Below, piece by piece: positions 14,724-22,062 of a DNA stretch of 27,247 bases. Numbering within the stretch: the stretch's first letter is position 1; each line of letters begins with the position of its first letter. The stretch comes from a virus, in the IMG/VR virus record IMGVR_UViG_3300049810_002348, positions 1 to 27,247 of that record; one strand, given 5' to 3'. The position numbers and the translations under genes are program-made. The notes under the pieces were generated by a model. It searched no databases. It was not told where the DNA came from and was given only the letters and a program-made list of their open reading frames with translations.

Positions 14724-15751
14724 TTTACTAGGTCATCTAGATTATCGAAAAAGTCGTCACCTAAATGATTTTCAATTACCTGTCGTAGTTTACTGTTTTC
14801 TAAATTTTTAAGTTTGCGATATAGCACTACGTTACCTCGCTGAATATCCATAAACTTTTTAACGTAAAATGTATCATCAAATGTTGGATTTTCTTCTGGC
14901 ACAAAGTCCTCCCTGTCTGTAAAACCTACTCTGTTTGTTTCACTAAAGAAACAACTGGCTATCCATTTTGTTCCTTTACTAATTACTGTACTTTCGTGTA
15001 TTGTACTCCAATTCTTGGCTTCATCGTAAGATTGCTTAAAGTATAACATGCTTCCTTTCTTAGGTTTTACATCAACGTTTAACTTTGGAAAGAATGTTGT
15101 GCCACCTTCGTAGTCATCATTAAGATACAGTATAGCAGTTCCTACTCTATCATTGCTTCCGTGAGAGTAGTAATTAATTTTATCAGGGAAATAAGGATAA
15201 TCGTGGTGTAAGTCTAAGTATCTACCTTTATCATAATTGTATATGTCAATAGCTTCAATATGAGAGTGTTGTAGTCCGCAGTTATCTACAATTGAATTTG
15301 CAATAGTATTATAGTGATGTGGATCCATACCAAGACTAATACCTCTTTGTTCCACATCTTCTGTTACCTGTGTATAACTTTCTTGTCTGCTCTGCTTTCC
15401 GCTGTCTGGATTCATTCCATCTGCAATGTGTTTAGCAATAATTTCGTCACACATGTCTTCTGAGACAGCATTGTCAAAAACTATGATAAGAGGTTCTTCA
15501 CAATATATTCTACCTTTAGCCATATTTAATACTGGCAACGGAACGGCATCATCTTCTAAAACAGTTATCTGCCCAGCGTGTTCTTTACCGTTGTACATAA
15601 ATCTTTCAAAAGAAATCTTTTGTCTTTCTTTCATAGTCTTTGGTTCACTAATCATGTGCCATTTCTCACATATAATCTGATCGCCCTTATCAGTCTTGAC
15701 AAAGCCAAAACCTTTTGCGTCATTGAACCACTGTACTATTCCTGTTTCCAT
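14720..15751 (-). CDS. Cold-shock domain fused to a prolyl-4-hydroxylase-type 2OG-Fe(II) oxygenase
   Basis: A 343-residue two-domain protein. Residues 1-66 form a cold-shock domain: METGIVQWFNDAKGFGFV has the RNP1-like KGFGFV used to bind single-stranded nucleic acid, ending with HAGQITVL. Residues 75-275 form a prolyl-4-hydroxylase-type oxygenase: YDKGRYLDLHHDY carries H182 and D184, then GTAILYLNDDYEGGTTFFP, the distal H252 (STIHEST) and K262 (GTKWIASCFF) for 2-oxoglutarate, as in P4H enzymes. About 70 C-terminal residues are charged and unassigned. The start at 15751 overlaps the upstream stop by 1 nt (TAATG) and matches the usual start of cold-shock proteins; an ATG at 15766 would add five residues. 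The fusion suggests a hydroxylase directed to RNA, ssDNA or a ribonucleoprotein. Confidence 0.9.
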   Translation of the reverse strand: METGIVQWFNDAKGFGFVKTDKGDQIICEKWHMISEPKTMKERQKISFERFMYNGKEHAGQITVLEDDAVPLPVLNMAKGRIYCEEPLIIVFDNAVSEDMCDEIIAKHIADGMNPDSGKQSRQESYTQVTEDVEQRGISLGMDPHHYNTIANSIVDNCGLQHSHIEAIDIYNYDKGRYLDLHHDYPYFPDKINYYSHGSNDRVGTAILYLNDDYEGGTTFFPKLNVDVKPKKGSMLYFKQSYDEAKNWSTIHESTVISKGTKWIASCFFSETNRVGFTDREDFVPEENPTFDDTFYVKKFMDIQRGNVVLYRKLKNLENSKLRQVIENHLGDDFFDNLDDLVK

Positions 15752-16284
15752 TACCATGCGTTCCATATGTACTTAGGCACTGTTCCGCAATTAGTTCCGG
15801 CGTGCCAAATCTTTCTATCTACCCACTCGTATGTTGCACCTTGTGGAATATTATAAAATGTTTCATTGCCTGCAATAAAAATATGCCCCCATTGCGGACT
15901 ACCTATATGGCAATGATATCTAGGACAATCAGGAATACTTTCTTCATTGTCATGTACGTCCCAATGAATAGGTGCAAAACGTCCTGGGTGTATTCTACTT
16001 ATCCACACATTTTTACAGTCTAATCCGTAAAACTCGTTCCAAGCATCAACTATGCTTTGGTCAAACTGTTTGCCTGGAATAAACATATCCCAACCTGCTG
16101 TGCCACCTTCGTGTACAGTTTTATATCCTGCTTGTTCCCACATATCTAATATAGGATCTAATCCAGGAACAGTATCACCACGTTTATGGCTAGGTCCTAC
16201 ATATTCAGGATCAACACTTGCACATTGATCAATTACACTATCCCAATCAATAGTGTTACATATTCCTAAATGTTTAATCTGCAT
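15751..16284 (-). CDS. HWD-type 2OG-Fe(II) oxygenase-like protein
   Basis: A 177-residue protein with the probable iron ligands H107 and D109 (RFAPIHWDVHD) and distal H161 (KIWHAGTN), and K171 ten residues later. The text SRIHPGRFAPIHWDV, QWGHIFIAGN and YEWVDRKIWHAGT is repeated in modified form in the paralogue at 16846-17418, and the two flank the alternative oxidase gene. The second ATG (16284) is chosen because TAGG lies 7 nt upstream; the first (16290) is too close. It overlaps the oxidase gene by 11 nt. The family resembles small aspartyl-hydroxylase-like proteins of marine phages, with unknown substrate. Confidence 0.65.
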   Translation of the reverse strand: MQIKHLGICNTIDWDSVIDQCASVDPEYVGPSHKRGDTVPGLDPILDMWEQAGYKTVHEGGTAGWDMFIPGKQFDQSIVDAWNEFYGLDCKNVWISRIHPGRFAPIHWDVHDNEESIPDCPRYHCHIGSPQWGHIFIAGNETFYNIPQGATYEWVDRKIWHAGTNCGTVPKYIWNAW

Positions 16285-16849
16285 CTGCATACCTATGATT
16301 TACTTTACTGTGATGTTCTTCATCTGCTCTTACACATTTAATTAAGTCTGACAGTCTAGCAGTCTTTTTCATCTTGTAATAATCAATTGCTAGTTGTGGA
16401 GCAGGAACATTTTCTACTTCTCCATTCTCTACCATTGCTAGATAGTCTGTATAACTCCTAACTGCTTCTTCTTCAAAGTATGCAATCATTCTGTGTGCAA
16501 GTCTATAACTGATAATGTAAATTATAAAATAGAATATCATAAAAATGATTTGTGCTAACACAACTAATAGTCTTTCAAACACATTAGGTTTAGCAATTGC
16601 AATGAAAAACATTAAATGCATTCTTTCATTTTCTGCTTCTTCTAACATCTCTCTGATATCAGGACCAAAACCTGTTTTCATTTTACGCAAACTTTTAAAA
16701 TGCAACCACATGCCTGCAACCATACCAGGCACACCTGCTACTGTTTCTAGTACAACTGCTCTGTGTCCATATCTTTTAGCAAAAAATGTATCTGCAAAGA
16801 ATCTAAAAAACTTTGTCATTCCCATTGCTAATGCATTTCTAATTTTCAT
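16274..16849 (-). CDS. Alternative oxidase (di-iron ubiquinol oxidase)
   Basis: A 191-residue alternative oxidase, which oxidises ubiquinol and reduces oxygen to water at the membrane without pumping protons. All signature motifs are present: LETVAGVPGMV (E35), EEAENERMHLM (E75, H78), FEEEA (about E126) and RADEEHH (E177, H180), supplying the six di-iron ligands. NVPAPQLAIDYY and a hydrophobic segment (about 93-114) that helps anchor the enzyme are also typical. The wording matches the proteobacterial/mitochondrial type rather than cyanobacterial PTOX. It is shorter than mitochondrial forms because it lacks the long N-terminal extension. AGGAAGG precedes the ATG, which overlaps the upstream stop by 4 nt. 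It may keep electron flow going when cytochrome oxidase is limited during infection, or serve the surrounding oxygen-dependent enzymes. Confidence 0.95.
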   Translation of the reverse strand: MKIRNALAMGMTKFFRFFADTFFAKRYGHRAVVLETVAGVPGMVAGMWLHFKSLRKMKTGFGPDIREMLEEAENERMHLMFFIAIAKPNVFERLLVVLAQIIFMIFYFIIYIISYRLAHRMIAYFEEEAVRSYTDYLAMVENGEVENVPAPQLAIDYYKMKKTARLSDLIKCVRADEEHHSKVNHRYADAD

Positions 16850-17418
16850 TTGTTTGGCCTTCCTAAAAAATGAAACAGGTATTGTTTGTGTATTCCCATA
16901 CTTGTTCCTGCATGATGGCTTCTATAATTATCCCATTCATATATGCTACCTTGTATTTCATTATGGAAGCACTGGTTTTCTAGTATAAGAACATTACCCC
17001 ACCTTGGCTTATCTATAAAGCATACCCAACGTTTTAGCTCTCCTAATGATAACCATTCTTCTTCTTTATCTTCGACATCCCAATGATATGGAACATTACG
17101 CCCAGGATCAACTTCGCTTACAAAAACTCTTAATGGCTGTGCGTTTACTAGTTTTGCAAACTTATTTTGTATTTCAATATCAAAATGTTCACCTGGATAG
17201 TAGTCATGCCAGTATATTTCTTCTAAATTATAACCAGCACCTTGCCATGTTCCTATAATATCTCTATAACTTTGAAGTAGTGGACCATCTGATTCTGCTT
17301 CGCTACGGTCAACTACACTTGTAACTGTATTCTTATCACCTGTAGTACATTCCATACATTTCTTTACAATAGGATCCCAATCAATAATAGATTGTGTACT
17401 ACCAAAAAATTTAGGCAT
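16846..17418 (-). CDS. HWD-type 2OG-Fe(II) oxygenase-like protein (paralogue)
   Basis: A 190-residue paralogue of the protein at 15751-16284. It carries H112 and D114 (RNVPYHWDVED), then KPRWGNVLILENQ, YEWDNYRSHHAGT with distal H169, and a Lys/Gln at +9/+10 instead of Arg. The shared order (SEVDPGR, HWDV, WGN, YEW, HAGT) makes the relationship clear. The N-terminal 90 residues differ more. It begins with IIDWDPIVKKC, matching TIDWDSVIDQC in the paralogue. GAGGAG lies 7 nt before the ATG, and its start overlaps the upstream gene by 8 nt while its TGA overlaps the alternative oxidase ATG. Confidence 0.65.
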   Translation of the reverse strand: MPKFFGSTQSIIDWDPIVKKCMECTTGDKNTVTSVVDRSEAESDGPLLQSYRDIIGTWQGAGYNLEEIYWHDYYPGEHFDIEIQNKFAKLVNAQPLRVFVSEVDPGRNVPYHWDVEDKEEEWLSLGELKRWVCFIDKPRWGNVLILENQCFHNEIQGSIYEWDNYRSHHAGTSMGIHKQYLFHFLGRPNK

Positions 17419-18094
17419 TGAATAACTCCTCGTATATGTAACTCATATTCTGATCTCCCCATAAAACATGTGTGCTTAAACTACGCTTAAACATAATTTC
17501 TAAGTTTATTTTGTCTTCAACAAGCTCACCTGTTTCATCTAACCTAAATTGTGCTGTATCGTGTATAATACCTTGCATGTACTTTTCTTCAATATAAGGA
17601 TCATCAATAGGAACACAGCCGTACCAGTCTATACATTTCATTTGTTTGTAATCTGTAATATAATGACAATGTGGATACATTGTTAATTTGTATATACCTT
17701 CGTCAAATTGATCAACAATTATATCTCTAATTTGTCTACGCCACATATACTCTGGCCACTCTTCAACTTCAGTATCATAAATTACTTGGTTACAACTTTT
17801 ACCATACCACTTGATGTAAATTTTTTGATTTTTGTAATCTATATCTTTTACCTCTGGTGCATACTTTTTATCTTTGAATAATTCAAGATAAGTTAATTCG
17901 TTTTGAAAAAACCAATCAACAACTTCTTTTGTATACAATGGTCGATGCTGTATATCTCTATATGCGTATTCGTTTGGAAATCCGTAGTTCTTACAAAATG
18001 TTTTTCCATCTTCACTTACAAGAGGTTCATAAGTTTGTTGTGCCATACAAGGACGGCCAATGCTATCAAGTTTTAAGTAATGGTTCCATTTCAT
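17411..18094 (-). CDS. Kinase-fold-like protein, paralogue of the protein at 12460-13152
   Basis: A 227-residue protein related to that at 12460-13152. SEDGKTFCKNY (about 27-37) has the Lys of a possible ATP-binding strand, followed by a Glu-containing helix (FFQNELTYLELF), PEVKDIDYKNQKIYIKWYG, then GIYKLTMYPHCHYIT and MKCIDWYGCV. The last two segments sit where the catalytic loop and the DFG motif fall in kinases, here HCHYI and DWYG, so this copy looks less degenerate than its paralogue. ATP-dependent phosphotransfer is possible but unproven. The ATG at 18094 overlaps the epimerase stop (ATGA) with AAGG 7 nt upstream, which rules out the longer frame to 18109. Confidence 0.5.
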   Translation of the reverse strand: MKWNHYLKLDSIGRPCMAQQTYEPLVSEDGKTFCKNYGFPNEYAYRDIQHRPLYTKEVVDWFFQNELTYLELFKDKKYAPEVKDIDYKNQKIYIKWYGKSCNQVIYDTEVEEWPEYMWRRQIRDIIVDQFDEGIYKLTMYPHCHYITDYKQMKCIDWYGCVPIDDPYIEEKYMQGIIHDTAQFRLDETGELVEDKINLEIMFKRSLSTHVLWGDQNMSYIYEELFNA

Positions 18095-19002
18095 ACAATA
18101 GCCTTCCATATCTCGATAGTTTTATCAAGTCCTTCGTCTAATGTAACTTTTGGTTCCCACCCTAGTTTTTTCTTAATTAGTGTATTGTTAGAGTTAAGCC
18201 AGTAAATCTCTCCTGCACGAAATAGTTTTGTATCCCAGTTGATAGTTCCTTTCCAGTCTAACTTTTTAGCAATTAGTTCTGCATAGTCTCTAATCTTAAT
18301 AGGATTATCCGGACCAATTGTAAAAATACTTCCGTCATTACATTTATCAGGATTGTTAATTACTGTTTCCCAGGCATCTAGCATATCGTCAACAAAAATA
18401 AAATTACGATACGGCTCAGCATAACCTAAGTTACACTTGTCTGGATTAGTTAACATTTGATTAATAATTTGTTCAGTTACAAAAAACTCATTATCCTTTC
18501 TGCCATAGCAGTTTGTTTGCCTTAGAGCTGTAAAAGGAAAGTCATAACAACGATGTGCATATTCTAAATATTTTTCACAACCATACTTTGCAACTGCATA
18601 CGGAGCATTAGGATTAGGAACAGTGTTTTCGTCAAATGCTATAGATTGCTTTGGTGTACCGTGTTCTTCAATTTCATCTGAAATAGGTTGCCACCCGTAC
18701 ACTTCCATTGTACTTGCAAACACAAAGTTTCTTAAATTTTTTACCTTGGCTGCTGTTTCAATTAAGTTAACTGTGCCAACATAATTAATTTCACTAAATG
18801 TAATCTGCTCGTAAAAACTTTGTTCGACTTCTGTACGTGCAGCAAGATGAACAATAATATCAGGTTTTACTAATAATACTTCGCCAGCAACTGATTGATG
18901 ATCTAGCAAATCGCTTTTCAAATGATGCACTTCGTGATTCTTTAGTCTTTCGGATAGATGAGAACCTATGAATCCAGATGATCCTGTCATTAAAATTTTC
19001 AC
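18091..19002 (-). CDS. NAD-dependent epimerase/dehydratase (extended SDR)
   Basis: A 303-residue extended SDR of the nucleotide-sugar epimerase/dehydratase group. The Rossmann loop is TGSSGFIGSHL (G7, G10, G13), then VHLAA (51-55), the catalytic ST pair in FASTMEVYG (S97, T98) and Y135/K139 in PYAVAKYGCEKY. RNFIFVDDMLDAW is the usual substrate-binding strand, and the C-terminal LGWEPKVTLDEGL is typical. Members isomerise or dehydrate UDP-, GDP- or dTDP-sugars; which sugar cannot be told. It opens the eight-gene leftward unit. The GTG at 19002 is chosen because GGAG lies 8 nt upstream; a TTG at 19008 in the same frame is too close to that site. Confidence 0.9.
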   Translation of the reverse strand: MKILMTGSSGFIGSHLSERLKNHEVHHLKSDLLDHQSVAGEVLLVKPDIIVHLAARTEVEQSFYEQITFSEINYVGTVNLIETAAKVKNLRNFVFASTMEVYGWQPISDEIEEHGTPKQSIAFDENTVPNPNAPYAVAKYGCEKYLEYAHRCYDFPFTALRQTNCYGRKDNEFFVTEQIINQMLTNPDKCNLGYAEPYRNFIFVDDMLDAWETVINNPDKCNDGSIFTIGPDNPIKIRDYAELIAKKLDWKGTINWDTKLFRAGEIYWLNSNNTLIKKKLGWEPKVTLDEGLDKTIEIWKAIV

Positions 19003-19018
19003 TGCCAATACTCCATAT

Positions 19019-19026
19019 AATAAATA
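19019..19026 (+). promoter_or_regulatory. Late-type promoter element AATAAATA, leaderless position
   Basis: AATAAATA is followed by TACTT and the ATG at 19032, the same leader as at 7078-7093. The opposite strand of TACTTATG reads CATAAGTA, a possible weak leftward element for the epimerase gene with a leader of about 19 nt that contains GGAG. Confidence 0.65.
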
Positions 19027-19031
19027 TACTT

Positions 19032-19376
19032 ATGCTAAAAAGTGCTACTATTAAAGAATTCAGGCAGACCGCAAAAGGTTATAACGATATACCTGATGAT
19101 GTTAAAATACTAGTAGAAACAAACGGTAACAGTGACGCTGCTTTTTACATAAGTGATTGGTATCTACTAAAAATTTACGATGAATCTTTAACAATTAGCA
19201 GTGATGTGCAACAAAAGTATTCTACACTTATTGAAAAAGTAAAAGAGCATAATCTAAACTATGCTGCCATTCATGTATGCAATACTGCTATGATGGAAGA
19301 AGTAAAACGTAAAAATAAAGGAAGAACTGTAATAGAAGTTAGTGCAAATACTTTATTGGTATTACACCGTTATTAA
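19032..19376 (+). CDS. Small protein of unknown function (orphan unit)
   Basis: A 114-residue protein with no recognised motif. It has a helical start (LKSATIKEFRQTAKGY), an acidic strand (FYISDWYLLKIYDES, about 38-52), a charged helix and a C-terminal strand (RTVIEVSANTLLVL). No signal peptide, membrane segment or metal-binding cluster is seen. It is the only gene of its rightward unit, with its own late-type element 5 nt before the ATG, and it ends in a 15-nt overlap with the convergent oxygenase gene. The start at 19032, rather than the longer frame to 18978, is decided by the promoter position. The promoter and the intact frame between two well-defined neighbours argue that it is real. 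Confidence 0.65.
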   Translation: MLKSATIKEFRQTAKGYNDIPDDVKILVETNGNSDAAFYISDWYLLKIYDESLTISSDVQQKYSTLIEKVKEHNLNYAAIHVCNTAMMEEVKRKNKGRTVIEVSANTLLVLHRY

Positions 19377-20018
19377 TTTCATATTTGGTGGAACAGGAAT
19401 TTGATTTACTAATCCTGCTTCAATGTCAAACTCTATACCTTGCTCAACAACTTTTACGTTGCTAATGACTTTTTGATTGTTTGCTGCTCTGTTTAACCAT
19501 GGACTTAGATACTTATCAAACTCGTATCTTACGTTTCCTTCTGAGCCTGTTATTCTAACATGCTTTGGATCATTAATAATATTCTTAGGTAGTAACTTTC
19601 TTACAACTAGTTGAGCTCTTATGTGAGCACCTATATTCATTGCAGTGTGTGGAATACCTGCGTCCATGTCATACCATTTACCGTCAAGCACAGTTTTAAA
19701 CATTTCTTCTTTTTCTAAGTCAATAAGATAGGCTTCGTCGCCACATAAATTTAAGTGCCATCGATTGTCAATGTCTGCATGTGAAGTATAGCAACTAGGC
19801 GATTCTAAAATAATAATTCTAGCTTGTCCTTTAGGTTCTGGTAAACTATTCCAAATAGATTCCCATTGTGTACCCAAGTACTCTGGTTTTAACTGCCAAG
19901 GATCATAAAAGAAACTGCCAGTCTGTTCTGAAATATTAAACTTTCCTATTTCGTAAACATCGCCCATTACACCCTCTATCACCTCTAAAGGTACTGTATA
20001 TTTGGTATTTTGGATCAT
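19362..20018 (-). CDS. Aspartyl-hydroxylase-like 2OG-Fe(II) oxygenase
   Basis: A 218-residue oxygenase with H80 and D82 (CYTSHADIDN), the distal H124 (DAGIPHTAMN) and R134 exactly ten residues later (AHIRAQLVVRK), a full set for iron and 2-oxoglutarate. WHLNLCGDEAYLIDL is a typical pair of core strands. About 70 residues follow the core, ending in a strand-rich tail (VKVVEQGIEFDIEAG). Two in-frame ATGs lie 6 nt apart; the second (20018) is chosen because a GGTAAATA element then lies 5 nt upstream, as at other unit starts. It forms a single-gene unit. Substrate unknown. Confidence 0.75.
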   Translation of the reverse strand: MIQNTKYTVPLEVIEGVMGDVYEIGKFNISEQTGSFFYDPWQLKPEYLGTQWESIWNSLPEPKGQARIIILESPSCYTSHADIDNRWHLNLCGDEAYLIDLEKEEMFKTVLDGKWYDMDAGIPHTAMNIGAHIRAQLVVRKLLPKNIINDPKHVRITGSEGNVRYEFDKYLSPWLNRAANNQKVISNVKVVEQGIEFDIEAGLVNQIPVPPNMKLITV

Positions 20019-20023
20019 ATGCA

Positions 20024-20031
20024 TATTTACC
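20024..20031 (-). promoter_or_regulatory. Late-type promoter element GGTAAATA (leftward)
   Basis: On the minus strand GGTAAATA is followed by TGCAT and the ATG at 20018. An identical octamer points the other way at 20060-20067, so the divergent junction is nearly symmetrical. Confidence 0.65.
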
Positions 20032-20059
20032 GGAACTACGATATGTGCGTATAAAACTT

Positions 20060-20067
20060 GGTAAATA
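20060..20067 (+). promoter_or_regulatory. Late-type promoter element GGTAAATA (rightward)
   Basis: GGTAAATA is followed by TCGTT and the ATG at 20073. This position selects the ATG at 20073 over an in-frame TTG at 20058 that lies upstream of the element. Confidence 0.65.
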
Positions 20068-20072
20068 TCGTT

Positions 20073-20810
20073 ATGCGTAAGATAAAGATCGACAATGTGT
20101 CCATTCCAGTCGATATAAAATGGAAAAACATTGGTATTAGTTTAAGTGGAGGAGCAGATAGTGCGTTACTTGCGTACTTGATTTGCAAAAATCTACATGA
20201 CAACTGCAAGGTACACATCAGCACACAAGTTAGAATGTGGAAATCACGCCCATGGCAAGAACATATTTCAGCAGAAGTATTTGATTGGTTTGTGGGATAC
20301 TTTCCTGATCTTGAATTTGAAAGGCATGTTAATTTTATACCGCCTGAACTTGAAGAGCCTAATTCAACTATGATTAAAGATGCCTACGGAAAAATGAAAC
20401 CAGGTAACAGAATTATATTGAGGTCTTTTAACGAATATCTTGCACACAAGGTAAACTTAGATGCTTGGTATGCAGCAGTGACACTAAATCCAGATGTAGA
20501 ATTTGATGGTGCAATGAGCGATAGACAAGAACCTACTATAGATACTATAATGGAACACATGGGAGTAACAGTTTGCCATCCGTTTGTTGCAAGTAAGAAA
20601 GACTGGGTTATAGAACAATACATAAAAAATGATATTGCTGAACTGTTAAACATCACTAGAAGTTGTGAAGGCGACAATGATGCATATCCAGAAGTTTTTA
20701 AAGGACTAGATTATACAACATACACACCTGGACAGTATGTACCAACATGCAAAAAATGTTTTTGGTGTCAAGAAAGACAATGGGGAGTAATGAATGCCAT
20801 GCAAAAGTAA
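20073..20810 (+). CDS. QueC-like PP-loop ATPase with zinc-site cysteines
   Basis: A 245-residue N-type ATP pyrophosphatase. SLSGGADSALLAY holds the PP-loop SGGADS (25-30), which binds ATP and adenylates a carboxyl or carbonyl. The end of the protein resembles QueC (7-cyano-7-deazaguanine synthase): C198 in NITRSC, then C226, C229 and C232 in CKKCFWCQER, the four-cysteine zinc site with following Arg. The middle (about 60-180) is unlike the QueC text I recall, so it may act on a different substrate, by amide or nitrile formation. It opens a rightward unit and overlaps the N-twitch radical SAM gene by 17 nt. No QueD or typical QueE is in the window. Fold confidence is high, QueC function is not. 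Confidence 0.8.
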   Translation: MRKIKIDNVSIPVDIKWKNIGISLSGGADSALLAYLICKNLHDNCKVHISTQVRMWKSRPWQEHISAEVFDWFVGYFPDLEFERHVNFIPPELEEPNSTMIKDAYGKMKPGNRIILRSFNEYLAHKVNLDAWYAAVTLNPDVEFDGAMSDRQEPTIDTIMEHMGVTVCHPFVASKKDWVIEQYIKNDIAELLNITRSCEGDNDAYPEVFKGLDYTTYTPGQYVPTCKKCFWCQERQWGVMNAMQK

Positions 20811-22062
20811 AACATTTTGTATGCACCCTTTTACAGGCTTGGCAACAAGAGAAGACGGAGCCATTAAGGTATGCTGTCGTAGTCAACCAATTGGTTGGAT
20901 ACAAAATGAAACAGTAGAAGAAGTGTGGAATGGCGACAAGATGAAAGAAGTCAGACGCCAGGTAATGAATGACGAGCGACCAGATGTTTGTAAGCCGTGC
21001 TTTGATCTTGAAGATCAGGGTGTAGAGAGCTTACGACAGCGTCATATAGCAGGAGTAATACCTGAAGCAAGGGTAAACTTATACCCTGATGCTTTAGACG
21101 CTTTAAACGAAGATTATACAATGCCGTTTGAACTTCCTACTATGGAAATAAAACTTAACAATCTTTGTAATTTAAAGTGTCGTATGTGCAATCCATTAGA
21201 TAGCACACAATGGAAAGATTGGAATCAAGTTACTGAATTTTATAAAAAAGAAAACAACTATCTTATTCCTACTGTTGAAAAACTAGTTGATACACCTGGA
21301 AAGTATATAGGTCCGTTTGATAACTCAGATAACTGGTGGAGTAGTTTTGAAAAACTATTGCCTTTCTTTAGGCGTGTAGAATTTGCAGGTGGAGAACCTT
21401 TAATGGATCCATACCACTATAAAATTTTAGATAGACTAGCAGAGTATGGAGAAAATATAGAAATTAAGTATGCTACTAACGGCACAACATTAGGTATTAA
21501 AGGTGGACGTACTATTCATGACTACTGGCCTAAGTTTAAAAGTGTTGCAGTAAATATAAGTATAGATGGTTTGCATGATACATATGAATATATTAGAGGC
21601 AATGGTAAGTTTAGTGAAGTAGAAGAAAACGTAAAAGTATTTAAGAGCTTTCCTAACGTAAGTAGAGTAGTAGGCGCTTTTACAGTCCAAGCAAATAACA
21701 TTATGCAGATTTGTGATGTTATTGATTATTTCTTAAATGATATGGGTATTATATTTTACTCACATAGAGTAAACTATCCTATGTCTTTGTCAGCACAAGT
21801 AGTGCCGCCAGAACTAAAAGAAAAAGTAATAAAAGACTTAGAAGCAATGAAAACTAAAGTTTTAAATTATGATGCTATAAAAGAAAATGAATTGCTTAAA
21901 AAAGTTACTCTACAACAAATACAAGACAACATTAATTTTTTACAGGCTAAATGTATGCACGACACACATTGGCAAGACTGTATAGCATTCAACCATAATT
22001 TAGATAAAACTAGGGGGCAAGACTTTCTCACAGCCAACCCTGAGTTCGCTCCTTATGTTTAA
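20794..22062 (+). CDS. Radical SAM protein with N-terminal twitch-type cysteine domain
   Basis: A 422-residue enzyme. The N-terminal domain has C9, C27, C28, C66 and C69 (KTFCMHPF, VCCRS, VCKPCF), the N-twitch pattern for an auxiliary Fe-S cluster. The barrel follows with CNLKCRMC (C125, C129, C132), FAGGEPLMD (199-202) and ATNG, then a helical C-terminal region. It closely parallels the 460-residue protein at 24739-26121, sharing KTFC, CC-S, [AV]-x-x-[VS]-CK-x-CF and GVxSxR words. GGGGAG is 7-8 nt before the ATG. Coupled to a PP-loop enzyme, it may supply or finish a carboxylated intermediate, as QueE and QueC do in sequence, but the CxxxCxxC motif is not QueE-like. Substrate unknown. Confidence 0.88.
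   Translation: MPCKSKTFCMHPFTGLATREDGAIKVCCRSQPIGWIQNETVEEVWNGDKMKEVRRQVMNDERPDVCKPCFDLEDQGVESLRQRHIAGVIPEARVNLYPDALDALNEDYTMPFELPTMEIKLNNLCNLKCRMCNPLDSTQWKDWNQVTEFYKKENNYLIPTVEKLVDTPGKYIGPFDNSDNWWSSFEKLLPFFRRVEFAGGEPLMDPYHYKILDRLAEYGENIEIKYATNGTTLGIKGGRTIHDYWPKFKSVAVNISIDGLHDTYEYIRGNGKFSEVEENVKVFKSFPNVSRVVGAFTVQANNIMQICDVIDYFLNDMGIIFYSHRVNYPMSLSAQVVPPELKEKVIKDLEAMKTKVLNYDAIKENELLKKVTLQQIQDNINFLQAKCMHDTHWQDCIAFNHNLDKTRGQDFLTANPEFAPYV

Noticed and set aside
14720-15751. The cold-shock/hydroxylase fusion as two genes joined by a sequence error
   Set aside because: The frame is continuous, codon content does not change at the join and there is no stop or start signal between the domains near residue 70.
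18978-19031. A longer frame for the 114-residue orphan protein
   Set aside because: The extension lies inside the divergent epimerase gene and precedes the promoter element that fixes the start at 19032.
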